Shown here: piece by piece, positions 44,862 to 54,543 of the stretch
Numbering within the stretch: position 1 is the stretch's first letter
Layout: each line of letters opens with the position of its first letter
Origin: Bradyrhizobium nanningense
GTDB taxonomy: Bacteria; Pseudomonadota; Alphaproteobacteria; Rhizobiales; Xanthobacteraceae
Length of the DNA stretch: 64,000 bases
Direction: 5' to 3'
Assembly: GCF_004114535.1 (NCBI RefSeq)
Contig: NZ_LBJC01000020.1
Location: forward strand, 248,001-312,000
Notes under the pieces: model-generated
Told to the model about the DNA's origin: nothing
The model's database searches: none
What the model saw: only the letters and a program-made list of their open reading frames with translations
Made by a program: the position numbers and the translations under genes

Positions 44862-46187
44862 ATGAACATTGTTGCTCAGCCCAGCGCTGCATCCATCCAG
44901 CTTGACAGTCCAGTCGCGAATAGACGGATGACCGCCGGCCTCGGAGGAGGCGTAGCTCTGGAGTGGTACGACTGGAACATCTATGGCGCGATGGCGGCGT
45001 TTCTCTCGCCTCACTTCTTTCCTTCTGATGATCCGACGACTTCGCTGCTCGCGGGACTGGCGGTGTACGGGGCGGGTTTCTTCGCTCGGCCCCTGGGCGC
45101 GGCGCTGCTGGGGCCGGTCGCCGATCGCATCAGCCACAAACGCGTCATGCTGATCTCGGTCACGGCCATGGCGGTTTGCTCGCTATTGATATCCTTATTG
45201 CCGACCTACAAGGACATTGGCGTCACGGCGGCCGTGGCGCTGCTCATCATGCGACTGATTCAGGGGCTTGCAACGGGCGCTGAAGCTGGTGTCGCCAACG
45301 CCATCGCGATTGAACTGGCGCCGCCCGGGAAGGAGGGACGTTTTCTTGGTCTAATCGGCGGCACGTTCATCCAGCTGGGAAACCTCGGATCCAGTCTGGT
45401 TGCCTTCCTGGTGAGCGCCTCGGTGGCTCCCGATGTGATGCGCGAGTGGGCTTGGCGCATACCCTTCGCGGTCGGTGGCGTGCTGGGCCTGTTGATCATC
45501 TATCTGCGCACCGCGGTGCCGGAAACCTTGATCCATCGGGCCATGCATAGGCAGGATGAGGCTTCGCGCATTCGGGAGACGACGGGCGGGGTGTGGAAGA
45601 CGCTGTGGAGCGTGCGGCTATCCCTGCTGACTGTCATCCTGGTGATCGGGTCGATGCAGATTGCCAATTATGCCTGGAATGCCGGGCTGCCCAACATGGC
45701 CAACACTGTGTTCAAGGAGAACAGCACCTCTGTGTACGGGATCATGACATTGATGGTCCTGACCTGGATGCTGTCCGCACCTTTTGTCGGCGCCTTCGCG
45801 GACAAGGTACGGCCCTCGCGTGCTTTCACGCTGCTGCGGCTGCTGCTCATCCCGTGCTTCTTCCTGACGCTGCTCTACTCCGAAAAGAGCATCTCCACGT
45901 TTTTCTTTGTCACGGTATTCGGGGGCGCCATCGTGGGCTTCAACATGGCCCTCTACAACTTCATCGCCACCACGCTGATGCCGCGTGCGGTACGGACAAC
46001 GGGAGTAGCTCTTGGCTATGCACTCGGTGTTTCGCTGTTTGGCGGAACGTCACCCTATCTGATGGTCTGGCTGCAACGCGAGCAAATTGCCTGGATGTTT
46101 CCCGTGTACGGCTCGTTCGTCGCGCTGCTCAGCGTCGTCGTCTACCGGGTCGCCAAGAAGCGCGGCCGCGTCTACATCGGTGATTGA
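44862..46187 (+). CDS. MFS transporter, metabolite:H+ symporter type (copy 1)
   Basis: A 441-residue 12-TM major facilitator. WYDWNIYGAMAAFLSPHFFP at TM1 and RPLGAALLGPVADRISHKRV (the TM2-3 loop) are typical for the MHS branch (citrate, shikimate, dicarboxylate and osmolyte symporters). RLIQGLATGAEAGVANAIAI lines TM4. ATG 44862 follows GAGGA. Very similar along its whole length to the 474-residue transporter at 51.7 kb. It is under the LacI palindromes, so probably imports a sugar acid or other organic acid. Confidence 0.9.
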   Translation: MNIVAQPSAASIQLDSPVANRRMTAGLGGGVALEWYDWNIYGAMAAFLSPHFFPSDDPTTSLLAGLAVYGAGFFARPLGAALLGPVADRISHKRVMLISVTAMAVCSLLISLLPTYKDIGVTAAVALLIMRLIQGLATGAEAGVANAIAIELAPPGKEGRFLGLIGGTFIQLGNLGSSLVAFLVSASVAPDVMREWAWRIPFAVGGVLGLLIIYLRTAVPETLIHRAMHRQDEASRIRETTGGVWKTLWSVRLSLLTVILVIGSMQIANYAWNAGLPNMANTVFKENSTSVYGIMTLMVLTWMLSAPFVGAFADKVRPSRAFTLLRLLLIPCFFLTLLYSEKSISTFFFVTVFGGAIVGFNMALYNFIATTLMPRAVRTTGVALGYALGVSLFGGTSPYLMVWLQREQIAWMFPVYGSFVALLSVVVYRVAKKRGRVYIGD

Positions 46188-46312
46188 AGGCGCTTTGCCT
46201 GCTGCATTCCGCTGCGCCAAGGCAGACGCAAGTGTTTCTTATTCGAGGCAAGGCAATGATCGCGGCAAACCTCACTTGCGGACCGGCGAATTCCTGAACT
46301 GGAGTCCAATGA

Positions 46313-48949
46313 ATGAAAACGCCTTCATCGCCGCACTTCACGCCCGTGGACTTGAAGCCATATTTCAACGCCAGGCGTGCAAATGCCGGTGAAGGTTTTG
46401 CCAGCCGCCCGGGCGACACTGGCTGGATCGATTCCCTTCGCGGTCCGAAGATCCATCGCGGCATGCCCTTTCTCTTCGGCAGCGATACAGGGCCGGATGT
46501 GCTGGAGCTGCGCCCCGGGGCACCTCCTGTTGCCATCGCGCTGCCACCGACAATGGCGAGCTATGTGTTGTTCGTGCAAGTGGCGGCAGACCGACCCAGC
46601 GCAAGCCCCATGGGTTTCGGAGAGATCGGCCCGGCCACGCTGCCTGTGGAAGGCAATCCACTCGGCGATCTGGTCGCGACATACACGCTCTGCTACGCCG
46701 ACGGCAGCGAGACCGACGTGCCGGTGCTGCGCAGGTTCGCGATCCAGCAGAACCACATCTCCTGGAGTGCGAGTGCGTTCGCTGCCCTGCCGCTACGCGC
46801 ACCGATCGTGCACGCAAGCACCGGCGAGGACTTCGTACTCGGCAGAGTGCCGGGTGCGAGCTTCTTCCTGGGCGAGGCCCGCACCGAATCCGGACGCATG
46901 GACCGGCAAGGCGAGAACCTGTGGCTTTACGCGCTCCCGAACCCCTATCCAGACAAGGAGCTTTCCGCGTTAAGTTTGCGCGCGGGACAGGAACTCTCGC
47001 TCGTCTTTGCGGCGACCACGACAATCCTCACCCAGCATCCGCTGCGCCTTCAGGGCCGCCGCAAGCTCAAGGTGCGGCTGCCGCCCGGGGGCCATCTGAA
47101 CAAGCTTGGCGAGCTCGATGTCGACGATCGGGGCGAGCAGATCGGCATGGACCTCGGCACGGTCATCTCGGCCCGCGCAGTGCTCGAGTACTCCAGAGCG
47201 GATTGGCTTGGCGCCAAAGTTGATGTGCAGCCCGTGCGCTCCGGGAACGAAGTCATCGTCGAGTACTCCGCACATCCGGACGCAAGGCTCTATCTGCGCT
47301 CTGACGATGGCCGCTTGCACGTCTTCGAGCTTCGCTCGCTGGAAGCTGCCGGCGATGCAGGAGGCGCGCCGCTCAATGTGACCACAATCGAACCGGCCAC
47401 AAGGCCGGTCAGGATCCGCATCGTAGAGAAGGGCAGTGGCATGCGTGTTGCCGCGCGCCTGCATCTGCACGGTGCGCACGGGGAGTATCTGCCGCCCAAG
47501 GGGCATCACCGCAAGGTCAACACCGGCAGGTTCGAAGACTTCGCCGGCGAGTTTGCCAACGGGCTGAACCAGTACGCCTATGTGGACGGCAGCTGCGAGG
47601 CGGACCTGCCGCTCGGGCCCGTGTTCGTCGAGATCTGCAGGGGCTTTGAGGTGATTCCGCTACGCACCATCGTCGAAATCACTGCGTCCACCGACAATCT
47701 CACTTTTGAGCTCGATCGTGTCCTGCGCTGGCGCGAACAGGGATGGGTCAGCTCCGATACGCACGTCCATTTCCTGAGTCCGCAGACAGCTCTGCTCGAG
47801 GGCAAGGCTGAGGGTGTCAACGTCGTCAACCTGCTCGCGGCACAATGGGGCGAGCTATTCACCAACGTCGCTGATTTCGACGGCCGCACGACGATCGGGG
47901 CAAAGGATTTCGGTGGGGACGGAGAGTTTCTGGTTCGGGTCGGCACGGAGAACCGAATGCAGGTTCTGGGGCACATATCGCTGCTCGGCTACGAAGGCGA
48001 GATGATCAATCCGCTCTCTTGCGGCGGGTCCAACGAAGCTGCGATCGGCGATGTCCTTGAAGCGACCATGGCCGACTGGGCGGAGCGCTGCCGTCACCAA
48101 GGGGGACTGGTCGTGATGCCGCACGCGCCGAACCCGCAAGCCGAGCGGGCGGCCGACATTGTGCTCGGCCTTGTCGACGCCATCGAAATGATGTCGTTCA
48201 ACCCGCGGACCGCGCAGATCAGCGCGTTTGGCCTGGCCGACTGGTACCGCTATCTCAACATCGGATACCATCTGCCGCTGGTAGCCGGCTCCGACAAGAT
48301 GGACGCGGCCGCACTCCTCGGCGGTTCGCGGACCTATGTGCGGCTGGGCGAGCGCGACTTCACCTATCGCAATTGGATGGAGGCCGTGCGTCGCGGGGAT
48401 ACGTTCATCACCGTCGGGCCTCTGGTTGAGATGATCGTCGAAGGCCAGCGTCCCGGGAGCACGATCCCGCTTTCCCGTTCAGGCGGCACGCTTGGCATCG
48501 ACTGGCGCATCGAATCGGTCAGCGTCGCACCGACACGGCTGGAGCTGATCCGTAACGGCACGGTGGTCGAGGAAGTCCGATGTGCCAGCTTGTCGTGCAA
48601 AGGTCAGCTCTCGCTGCACATCACCGAGTCCTGTTGGATCGCGCTACGCGTGCGGGGCAGTGTCGCTGGACGCGAGGCTGACATCGCGGCGCACACCAGT
48701 GCTGTCTACGTCACAGTTGGCGAGATGCCCATCTTTGCCACTGCGGACGCCGTGGCGGTCCTTGCGCAAATCGAGGGGTCGATCGCCTATATGGATACGC
48801 TTGCCCCGAAGTCCAATGAGGCGCGACACGCGCGGCTGCGAGCCACCCTGGAACTTGCGCATCATCGCCTGCATCACAAGCTGCACGAGCTCGGCGCCAG
48901 CCACCACCATGCGCCCGTTCACTCCGTTCACGCTGAACGCGAGCATTGA
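46313..48949 (+). CDS. CehA/McbA-type PHP metallohydrolase with large N-terminal domain
   Basis: An 878-residue protein. The first ~480 residues are beta-rich without clear motifs. From about 485 comes a PHP-type domain: VSSDTHVHFLSPQTALLEGK (D-x-H-x-H), VVMPHAPNPQAER and LPLVAGSDKMDAAALLGGSR provide further metal ligands, as in CehA/McbA (carbaryl hydrolase-like) enzymes. A C-terminal beta domain follows, then a His-rich tail (HHRLHHKLHELGASHHHAPV), perhaps for metal loading. No signal peptide is seen. It lies between an MFS importer and a LacI gene, so it probably hydrolyses an ester, amide or glycosidic-type bond of the imported compound. Ribosome site GGAG is nine bases upstream. Confidence 0.8.
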   Translation: MKTPSSPHFTPVDLKPYFNARRANAGEGFASRPGDTGWIDSLRGPKIHRGMPFLFGSDTGPDVLELRPGAPPVAIALPPTMASYVLFVQVAADRPSASPMGFGEIGPATLPVEGNPLGDLVATYTLCYADGSETDVPVLRRFAIQQNHISWSASAFAALPLRAPIVHASTGEDFVLGRVPGASFFLGEARTESGRMDRQGENLWLYALPNPYPDKELSALSLRAGQELSLVFAATTTILTQHPLRLQGRRKLKVRLPPGGHLNKLGELDVDDRGEQIGMDLGTVISARAVLEYSRADWLGAKVDVQPVRSGNEVIVEYSAHPDARLYLRSDDGRLHVFELRSLEAAGDAGGAPLNVTTIEPATRPVRIRIVEKGSGMRVAARLHLHGAHGEYLPPKGHHRKVNTGRFEDFAGEFANGLNQYAYVDGSCEADLPLGPVFVEICRGFEVIPLRTIVEITASTDNLTFELDRVLRWREQGWVSSDTHVHFLSPQTALLEGKAEGVNVVNLLAAQWGELFTNVADFDGRTTIGAKDFGGDGEFLVRVGTENRMQVLGHISLLGYEGEMINPLSCGGSNEAAIGDVLEATMADWAERCRHQGGLVVMPHAPNPQAERAADIVLGLVDAIEMMSFNPRTAQISAFGLADWYRYLNIGYHLPLVAGSDKMDAAALLGGSRTYVRLGERDFTYRNWMEAVRRGDTFITVGPLVEMIVEGQRPGSTIPLSRSGGTLGIDWRIESVSVAPTRLELIRNGTVVEEVRCASLSCKGQLSLHITESCWIALRVRGSVAGREADIAAHTSAVYVTVGEMPIFATADAVAVLAQIEGSIAYMDTLAPKSNEARHARLRATLELAHHRLHHKLHELGASHHHAPVHSVHAEREH

Positions 48950-49087
48950 AAACCTCTGTGCCGTCGGCTCTTGGGAGGTGTCGTGGCATAGTCGCCGATC
49001 TACTTTTCGCGCGACAATGAATGGGCGGGCAGCACTGCGTTTCGACCGGCTCCTGGGGCCTTGGGGAGGTCAAACTACCTCCTTAAC

Positions 49088-49101
49088 TGAAATCGTTTTC
49101 A
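49088..49101. promoter_or_regulatory. LacI-type operator candidate in a convergent gap
   Basis: TGAAATCGTTTTCA, one mismatch from the palindrome. It lies between the ends of the metallohydrolase and LacI genes, where no promoter is expected; it may be an auxiliary looping site or the relic of a rearrangement. Confidence 0.5.
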
Positions 49102-49115
49102 AGTGGTGGGCGCAA

Positions 49116-50207
49116 TCATACATCTCGGCTGCGCCGCCGGCGGGCGGGCCCTTCGCCAGAGCGTGGCGGCGCGCTCGATGAGCGCATGACAAGGCGGTAA
49201 GGCAACAGGACGCTTTTGGGAACCGGACTTCCGGCGATGGCATTGATTAGGTAATCGGCGGCCCCTCGGCCGATTTCAGCTGCCGGAACACTGACGGTTG
49301 TGAGCGGGGGGTCCATTTGCGCCGCGAGCTCCACATCGTCGAATCCTGTGATGGATAGCGCAGTCGGAACGATCAGCCCCATTTTTCGAGCCTCTGCCAT
49401 GGCACCGATGGCAAGCGTGTCGGTGGTGCAGATCACCGCTGTCGTATCAGGGTGGTCGGTCAGGAGTTGACGAAGGGCGCTGCGGCCCTGGGCAAGCGAA
49501 TAATCCGCCTTGATGATCTGGGTCGGCTTGAGCGGCAGGCCCGCGTCGGAGAGTGCGCGCTGAATTCCCTCGAGCCTGGCGCGGGATCTGTCGTTGGAGG
49601 TTGCAACAACATTGGCGATCGCGCCGAATCGGACATGTCCAAGCCTTAGGAGATACTGGGTCATCTCCCGGGTGGCGCTTTCGTTATCGATCCCTATCGC
49701 GGGGATACCGCCACCTGCCTTGGAAACATAGGTCGTGATGACGGGTACGCCGGCCTGTTCGATCAGGCTCCTCAGTTCACGTCCATGGGAGCCGCCAACA
49801 AGTACGATTCCATCGATGCCGCGTTCGACAAGGCTCTGCAGTTCCTGGAATTCCCGCCGCTGGTCATACTGCGAATTCGCAATGAACAGCGTGTAACCGC
49901 TTTCGCTGAGGCGGTTCTGCAGCGCCTCCACCCCTTCCGCAAAGATGCCGAGCGCCAGCGTCGGGACGATGACGCCGACAGTCCGCATGCGTCCCGATTT
50001 CAAGGCCCTGGCCGCGCTATCGCGCGTATAGGAGAGGTCATTGATATGCCGCATGACCCTGTCGCGAAGCTCCGGCCGCACGATATCGGGATGATTGAGG
50101 ACGCGCGAGACGGTCGCCGGTGAGACATTTGCCTTCCGGGCGACGTCCTCGATCTTCACGCGCGGTTGCTGGCGGCCTTTGGGGTCGATGACAGGTTTCT
50201 TGTCCAT
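49116..50207 (-). CDS. LacI-family transcriptional regulator
   Basis: A 363-residue regulator. VKIEDVARKANVSPATVSRVLNH, starting at about residue 18, is the LacI HTH, followed by the hinge helix SAARALKSGRMRTVGVIVPT. The periplasmic-binding-protein fold then runs to ~340 (GIDGIVLVGGSHGRELRSLI, ITGFDDVELAAQMDPPLTTV). It ends in a basic tail (RRRRSRDV). Divergent from the CoA-transferase operon, with a perfect 20-bp palindrome in between. It most likely represses the 43.4-57 kb cluster until a pathway intermediate binds. Confidence 0.93.
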   Translation of the reverse strand: MDKKPVIDPKGRQQPRVKIEDVARKANVSPATVSRVLNHPDIVRPELRDRVMRHINDLSYTRDSAARALKSGRMRTVGVIVPTLALGIFAEGVEALQNRLSESGYTLFIANSQYDQRREFQELQSLVERGIDGIVLVGGSHGRELRSLIEQAGVPVITTYVSKAGGGIPAIGIDNESATREMTQYLLRLGHVRFGAIANVVATSNDRSRARLEGIQRALSDAGLPLKPTQIIKADYSLAQGRSALRQLLTDHPDTTAVICTTDTLAIGAMAEARKMGLIVPTALSITGFDDVELAAQMDPPLTTVSVPAAEIGRGAADYLINAIAGSPVPKSVLLPYRLVMRSSSAPPRSGEGPARRRRSRDV

Positions 50208-50403
50208 CTGCTCTGGTCAATCGCGAGCAGGAGAGGGTCTCCCGCTCAAAACTTTAACCACCCCGAGTGCCACATGCTCAAGTCCTGTGTGTGGACGATC
50301 CCGCGCTATCTGTGGTCCTCCCAGCGCGGACGGCAGGTGAGCTGGTCGGGCGGCATTCGAAAAATCTGTTGATCCGCTTGACTCCGTTCGAAGGAGGGAA
50401 TAA

Positions 50404-50423
50404 TTCTGAAATCGATTTCAGAA
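50404..50423. promoter_or_regulatory. LacI-type operator, 20-bp perfect palindrome
   Basis: TTCTGAAATCGATTTCAGAA reads the same on both strands. It lies 51 bp upstream of the CoA-transferase start and 197 bp upstream of the divergent LacI gene, so it can control both. Confidence 0.78.
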
Positions 50424-50473
50424 ATGAAGTAAGAAAATACCGTCATCTTCACGAAAGCCGAAGGCACGAACGT

Positions 50474-51667
50474 ATGGTCGATCTCTTGAAGGGCATTCGT
50501 GTCCTGAGCTTCAATCACTTCCTGATGGGGCCGGTCGGGGTGCAGTTTCTGGCGGACCTCGGCGCTGACGTGATCGCCGTAGAACCTCCCGGCGGGGCCT
50601 TTCAGAGGAAATGGGGCGGAGCGGACAAGCGGGTCGACGGCCAGTCGATGTTGCTTCTCACCGGAAACCGCAACAAGCGCAGCCTCACGCTCGATCTGAA
50701 GAAACCCGAAGCCGTGGCCATTGCCAGGCAACTGATCGCGCAATCGGATGTGATCACAGAAAACTTTCGCCCGGGCGTGCTCGACAAGCTTGGCCTTGGC
50801 TATGAGAATGCAAAGAAGATCAATCCTCAGATCATCTACGCTGCCGCCTCCGGCTACGGTCCTGACGGGCCCTACGTCAATCGCCCCGGCCAAGATCTCT
50901 TGATCCAGGCGCTGTCAGGACTTGCGATGATCACCGGAAGCCGCGAGCAGGGGCCGCGGGCTGTCGGCGTTTCCGCCATCGATCATCACGGCGCTGCCTT
51001 GTTTGCGGCGGGAATTCTGGCTGCCCTGGTGAGAAAAGCGCGCACGGGGCAGGGCTGCCGCGTCGATGTCAGCCTGCTGTCGGCAGCGCTCGACCTGCAG
51101 ATGGAATCTTTTACCTGCTACCTGAACGGCAAAAGGCCTGACGACGTCCGTCAGCCAGGCCCCGTAGCCGGCTGGTACTACGGAGCACCTTACGGCATCT
51201 ATGCGACGCGCGATGGACACATTGCGATCTCTCTGGGATCGCTGGAGGCGCTCTCGGACGCGCTCGGCCTGCCTGCCGATCAGCGAATTCCTGACCAGGA
51301 GGCGTATCGCCGGCGGGATGAAGCCTCGGCTCTGATTGCCGCCAACGTCGCCAAGCGCTCAACCACGGAATGCATCGTCCTATTCGAAGCGCACGGAATT
51401 TGGCACGCCGCGGTCAACGACTATGCCGAGGTCGTTGTCGATCCGCAAATCGCGCACAACAAAAACTTCCAGGTCGTCGCTGGTGCAACGGGGACTCCCA
51501 TCACGCTCGTCAGCCATCCCGTGCGCTACGACGGGGAGCTGCCGGACGTGCGTTTGCCGCCGCAAAAGCTTGGTGCGCAAACGGAAGAGATCCTGAAAGA
51601 GCTCGGCTATGACGCCCGGCAATTGAAGGATCTCTACGAGACGGGCGCCGTCGGCGCTGCAGAGTAG
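50474..51667 (+). CDS. CoA transferase, family III (CaiB/BaiF)
   Basis: A 397-residue family III CoA transferase. GIRVLSFNHFLMGPVGVQFL then ADLGADVIAVEPPGGAFQRK is the N-terminal Rossmann part, NRNKRSLTLDLKKPEAVAIA follows, and NRPGQDLLIQALSGLAMITG carries the catalytic Asp (position of GxDLL). The gene starts after the LacI operator. In a pathway with an enoyl-CoA hydratase it would activate a carboxylic acid intermediate with CoA taken from succinyl- or formyl-CoA. Start at 50474 because homology begins there; the frame is open further upstream through the operator. Confidence 0.9.
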   Translation: MVDLLKGIRVLSFNHFLMGPVGVQFLADLGADVIAVEPPGGAFQRKWGGADKRVDGQSMLLLTGNRNKRSLTLDLKKPEAVAIARQLIAQSDVITENFRPGVLDKLGLGYENAKKINPQIIYAAASGYGPDGPYVNRPGQDLLIQALSGLAMITGSREQGPRAVGVSAIDHHGAALFAAGILAALVRKARTGQGCRVDVSLLSAALDLQMESFTCYLNGKRPDDVRQPGPVAGWYYGAPYGIYATRDGHIAISLGSLEALSDALGLPADQRIPDQEAYRRRDEASALIAANVAKRSTTECIVLFEAHGIWHAAVNDYAEVVVDPQIAHNKNFQVVAGATGTPITLVSHPVRYDGELPDVRLPPQKLGAQTEEILKELGYDARQLKDLYETGAVGAAE

Positions 51668-51731
51668 CATTATCAAACAAAAATAAGCTTCCCGAAAGAA
51701 GCACGCTTTTACACCAGGAGGGACCACGGGA

Positions 51732-53156
51732 ATGGGACATAAACCTACTCGCGCGCGCTTTTTCGGCGACGCTTCCAGCAATGTTTACTCTTCGACGTCA
51801 GCGCAAGCGGCGATGCCGCTCGGCGGAGAGGTGAACACGTTCGTTCACGTCAGTCCCGTGTCCGATGCGCCTGAGGGGCAGATTGCCACCAGGACAATGA
51901 CGGCAGGCCTCGGGGGAGGGGTTGCGCTCGAATGGTACGATTGGAACGTCTATGGCGTGATGGCGGCGTTCTTGTCGCCTCATTTCTTCCCATCGAATGA
52001 TCCCACCACCTCGTTGCTCGCCGCGCTCGCCGTCTATGGAGCAGGCTTCTTCGCGCGGCCGCTGGGCGCGGCCCTGCTCGGTCCGGTCGCCGATCGCATC
52101 AGCCACAAACGGGTGATGATGATCTCGGTGACGGCGATGGCGCTGTGCTCGCTCTTGATCGCGCTTCTGCCGACTTACAGGGATATCGGGGTCGCCGCGG
52201 CGGTTGCGCTGCTTCTCCTTCGTCTTGTTCAAGGACTGGCGACCGGAGCTGAAGCCGGCGTCGCTAACGCCATCGCCATCGAGCTGGCGCCGCGCGGCCG
52301 GGAAGGGCGTTATCTGGGCCTGATCAGTGGTACGTTCATCCAGCTCGGCATCTTCGGATCCAGCATGGTGGCCTTTCTGGTGAGCGCGTCGGTCGCCCCC
52401 GAGGTGATGCGCGAATGGGCCTGGCGTCTGCCATTCGCCGTCGGCGGCGCGCTTGGCCTCTTGATCATTTATCTTCGCAGCACCCTTCCAGAAACCTTGA
52501 TCAATCGCGCGATGCACCGGCAAGATGAGCTGTCGCGCATTCAGGATACGACAGGCGGTGTCTGGAAGACGCTTTGGAGCGTCCGGCTCTCCCTGCTCGC
52601 CGTCATTCTGGTAATCGGGTCGGTGCAGATCGCGAACTACGCCTGGAACACCGGTCTGCCCAACATGGCCAACACCGTGTTCAAGGAGGATAGCACGTCA
52701 GTCTACGGCATCATGACGCTGATGCTCCTGATCTGGATGTTTGCCGCACCCTTGGTTGGCGCGTTCGCCGACAAGGTCCGGCCCTCGCGCGCTTTCACGC
52801 TGCTGCGGCTGCTACTCATTCCGTGCTTCTTTCTGACGCTGGTCTATTCGGAGAAGAGCATCTCCACGTTCTTCTTTGTCACGGTGTTCGGCGGCGCCAT
52901 CGTGGGCTTCAACATGGCCCTCTACAACTTTATCGCCACGACGCTGATGCCGCGTGCCGTGCGGACCACGGGGGTGGCGCTCGGCTACGCGTTGGGCGTG
53001 TCGCTGTTCGGCGGGACGTCACCCTATCTGCTCGTGTGGTTGCAACGTGAGCAGATCGCCTGGATGTTTCCTGTCTATGGATCGTTGATCGCGCTGCTCA
53101 GCGTCGTGGTCTACCAGATCGCCAGGAGGCGTGGCCGCGTCTACATCGGCGACTGA
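51732..53156 (+). CDS. MFS transporter, metabolite:H+ symporter type (copy 2)
   Basis: A 474-residue 12-TM transporter, almost the same as the one at 44.9 kb from residue ~58 on (EWYDWNVYGVMAAFLSPHFF, GPVADRISHKRVMMISVTAM). The N-terminal ~55 residues (GHKPTRARFFGDASSNVYSS) are not shared. Ribosome site GGAGGGA lies about ten bases upstream. It follows the CoA-transferase gene by 64 bp and probably belongs to the same LacI-controlled operon. A duplicated importer could widen substrate range or raise dosage. Confidence 0.9.
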   Translation: MGHKPTRARFFGDASSNVYSSTSAQAAMPLGGEVNTFVHVSPVSDAPEGQIATRTMTAGLGGGVALEWYDWNVYGVMAAFLSPHFFPSNDPTTSLLAALAVYGAGFFARPLGAALLGPVADRISHKRVMMISVTAMALCSLLIALLPTYRDIGVAAAVALLLLRLVQGLATGAEAGVANAIAIELAPRGREGRYLGLISGTFIQLGIFGSSMVAFLVSASVAPEVMREWAWRLPFAVGGALGLLIIYLRSTLPETLINRAMHRQDELSRIQDTTGGVWKTLWSVRLSLLAVILVIGSVQIANYAWNTGLPNMANTVFKEDSTSVYGIMTLMLLIWMFAAPLVGAFADKVRPSRAFTLLRLLLIPCFFLTLVYSEKSISTFFFVTVFGGAIVGFNMALYNFIATTLMPRAVRTTGVALGYALGVSLFGGTSPYLLVWLQREQIAWMFPVYGSLIALLSVVVYQIARRRGRVYIGD

Positions 53157-53214
53157 CCCCCAACCTGCCTCCCCACCGCGCCTATGACGTAAAGAGAACT
53201 CTGTAGGACCAAGA

Positions 53215-54366
53215 ATGATGTCGAGAAGCGAATATCTTTCCGCGCGGGAGCGCATGCTCACGCGCATTGCACAGACCCGGGACGCTGCACGCTCTGGCCT
53301 ACCACACTGGGCGAGCACCGTGGACGGAACCTGGACGTTCACGCCCGACGGTGATTGGACTGGCGGAGCGTTCGTCGGTGAGCTCTGGCTTGCGCATCTC
53401 GCTGACCCGAGGCGGTTCTCAATCGAGGATGCGCATGCCGCGCTAAGTCGGATGTTGCCACGTGCCGAGCGGCTTACGGCCTTCAAGGGTTTCGGCTTCT
53501 ATCATGCCGGCGCCCTCGGCAGCATTCTTTTTGCGGATGAAACCGCGCGCGCGGCGGCTATGACAGCAGCAAGGTCGCTCCGGGACATGTTTGATCCACG
53601 CCTCGGACTGATACCGTTGGGCGGGGATGCCGAGGAGGCAAGCGCAGTCGGAGCCTCCGAGAGCAGCATCGACTCGCTCCAGGCGATAGGCCTGCTCTAT
53701 TGGGCCGCAGACGAGCTTGCCGATGCCCGGATGGAGGAGGTTGCCAATGCACATATGCGGCGCGTCCTGGAGATCCACGTGCGGCCGGATAATTCGGTCA
53801 TCCAGTCCTCCACGCTCGACCCGCACACCGGAAAGGTTCTCAGAACACACACGCACAAGGGATATAGCGATATCAGCACCTGGGGCCGGGCGCAGGGATG
53901 GGCGATGCTCTACACCGCTCACGCGGCCATGGTTCGCCCGAAAGAGCCGTTATGGCGCGATTACGCGGTGCGGGTTCTTGGCTGGTGGATCGACCATGTC
54001 CCTGCCGACCTCATTGCCTACTGGGATTTCGACGACCCGGCGATCCCCAACACCAGCAGGGATACTGCGGCCACTGCTATCGCCGCTGCCTCGGCGTTGC
54101 GGCTCGCATCCGCACTTGGTCCTGAGGAGGGCGCCAAGTATCGAGTGTTTGCAGAGCGCACAGTAACGCAGCTGTTGAAATACCTGACACCGACTGTTCC
54201 CGAAGACCGGCGCCCGCCCGGAATCCTCACCGGCGGCTGCTTCACCCGAAAGGCGATCGTGCGCGATATCGATGCGGCGGAGAATGTCGAGCTGATCTTC
54301 GGAAGCTATTTCCTGTTTGAATGTCTTGCCATCCTGACGGGGCTGCTCCCATCTGGGCGGATCTAG
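53215..54366 (+). CDS. GH88/GH105-type unsaturated uronyl hydrolase
   Basis: A 383-residue alpha/alpha-barrel protein. HTHKGYSDISTWGRAQGWAM is the hallmark active-site segment of GH88 unsaturated glucuronyl hydrolases. YWDFDDPAIPNTSRDTAATA gives the P-x-x-Y-WD-x-D and S-RD-T-S/A-A motifs with a catalytic Asp. An early QAIGLLYWAADELAD strand also fits. No signal peptide, so it acts in the cytoplasm on imported unsaturated oligosaccharides or glycosides, releasing a 4,5-unsaturated uronate that opens to a keto-deoxy acid. This points to a uronic-acid-containing plant substrate for the LacI cluster. Confidence 0.82.
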   Translation: MMSRSEYLSARERMLTRIAQTRDAARSGLPHWASTVDGTWTFTPDGDWTGGAFVGELWLAHLADPRRFSIEDAHAALSRMLPRAERLTAFKGFGFYHAGALGSILFADETARAAAMTAARSLRDMFDPRLGLIPLGGDAEEASAVGASESSIDSLQAIGLLYWAADELADARMEEVANAHMRRVLEIHVRPDNSVIQSSTLDPHTGKVLRTHTHKGYSDISTWGRAQGWAMLYTAHAAMVRPKEPLWRDYAVRVLGWWIDHVPADLIAYWDFDDPAIPNTSRDTAATAIAAASALRLASALGPEEGAKYRVFAERTVTQLLKYLTPTVPEDRRPPGILTGGCFTRKAIVRDIDAAENVELIFGSYFLFECLAILTGLLPSGRI

Positions 54367-54543
54367 GAGCGATGAGCGAAACGTCCGGTCGCGATCGGCA
54401 GCATCTTCGAGCAGTCTTGCTCGGACGCCACGCCGCTCAATTTGTTCAGTAGGTTCGGCACTATCTGCTGCACTCCTTCAATGTTTCCGATCGACTGATC
54501 GAGCTCGAAAGCAACTGACTGCCTTCTGTTTGGAATCCTCTGC

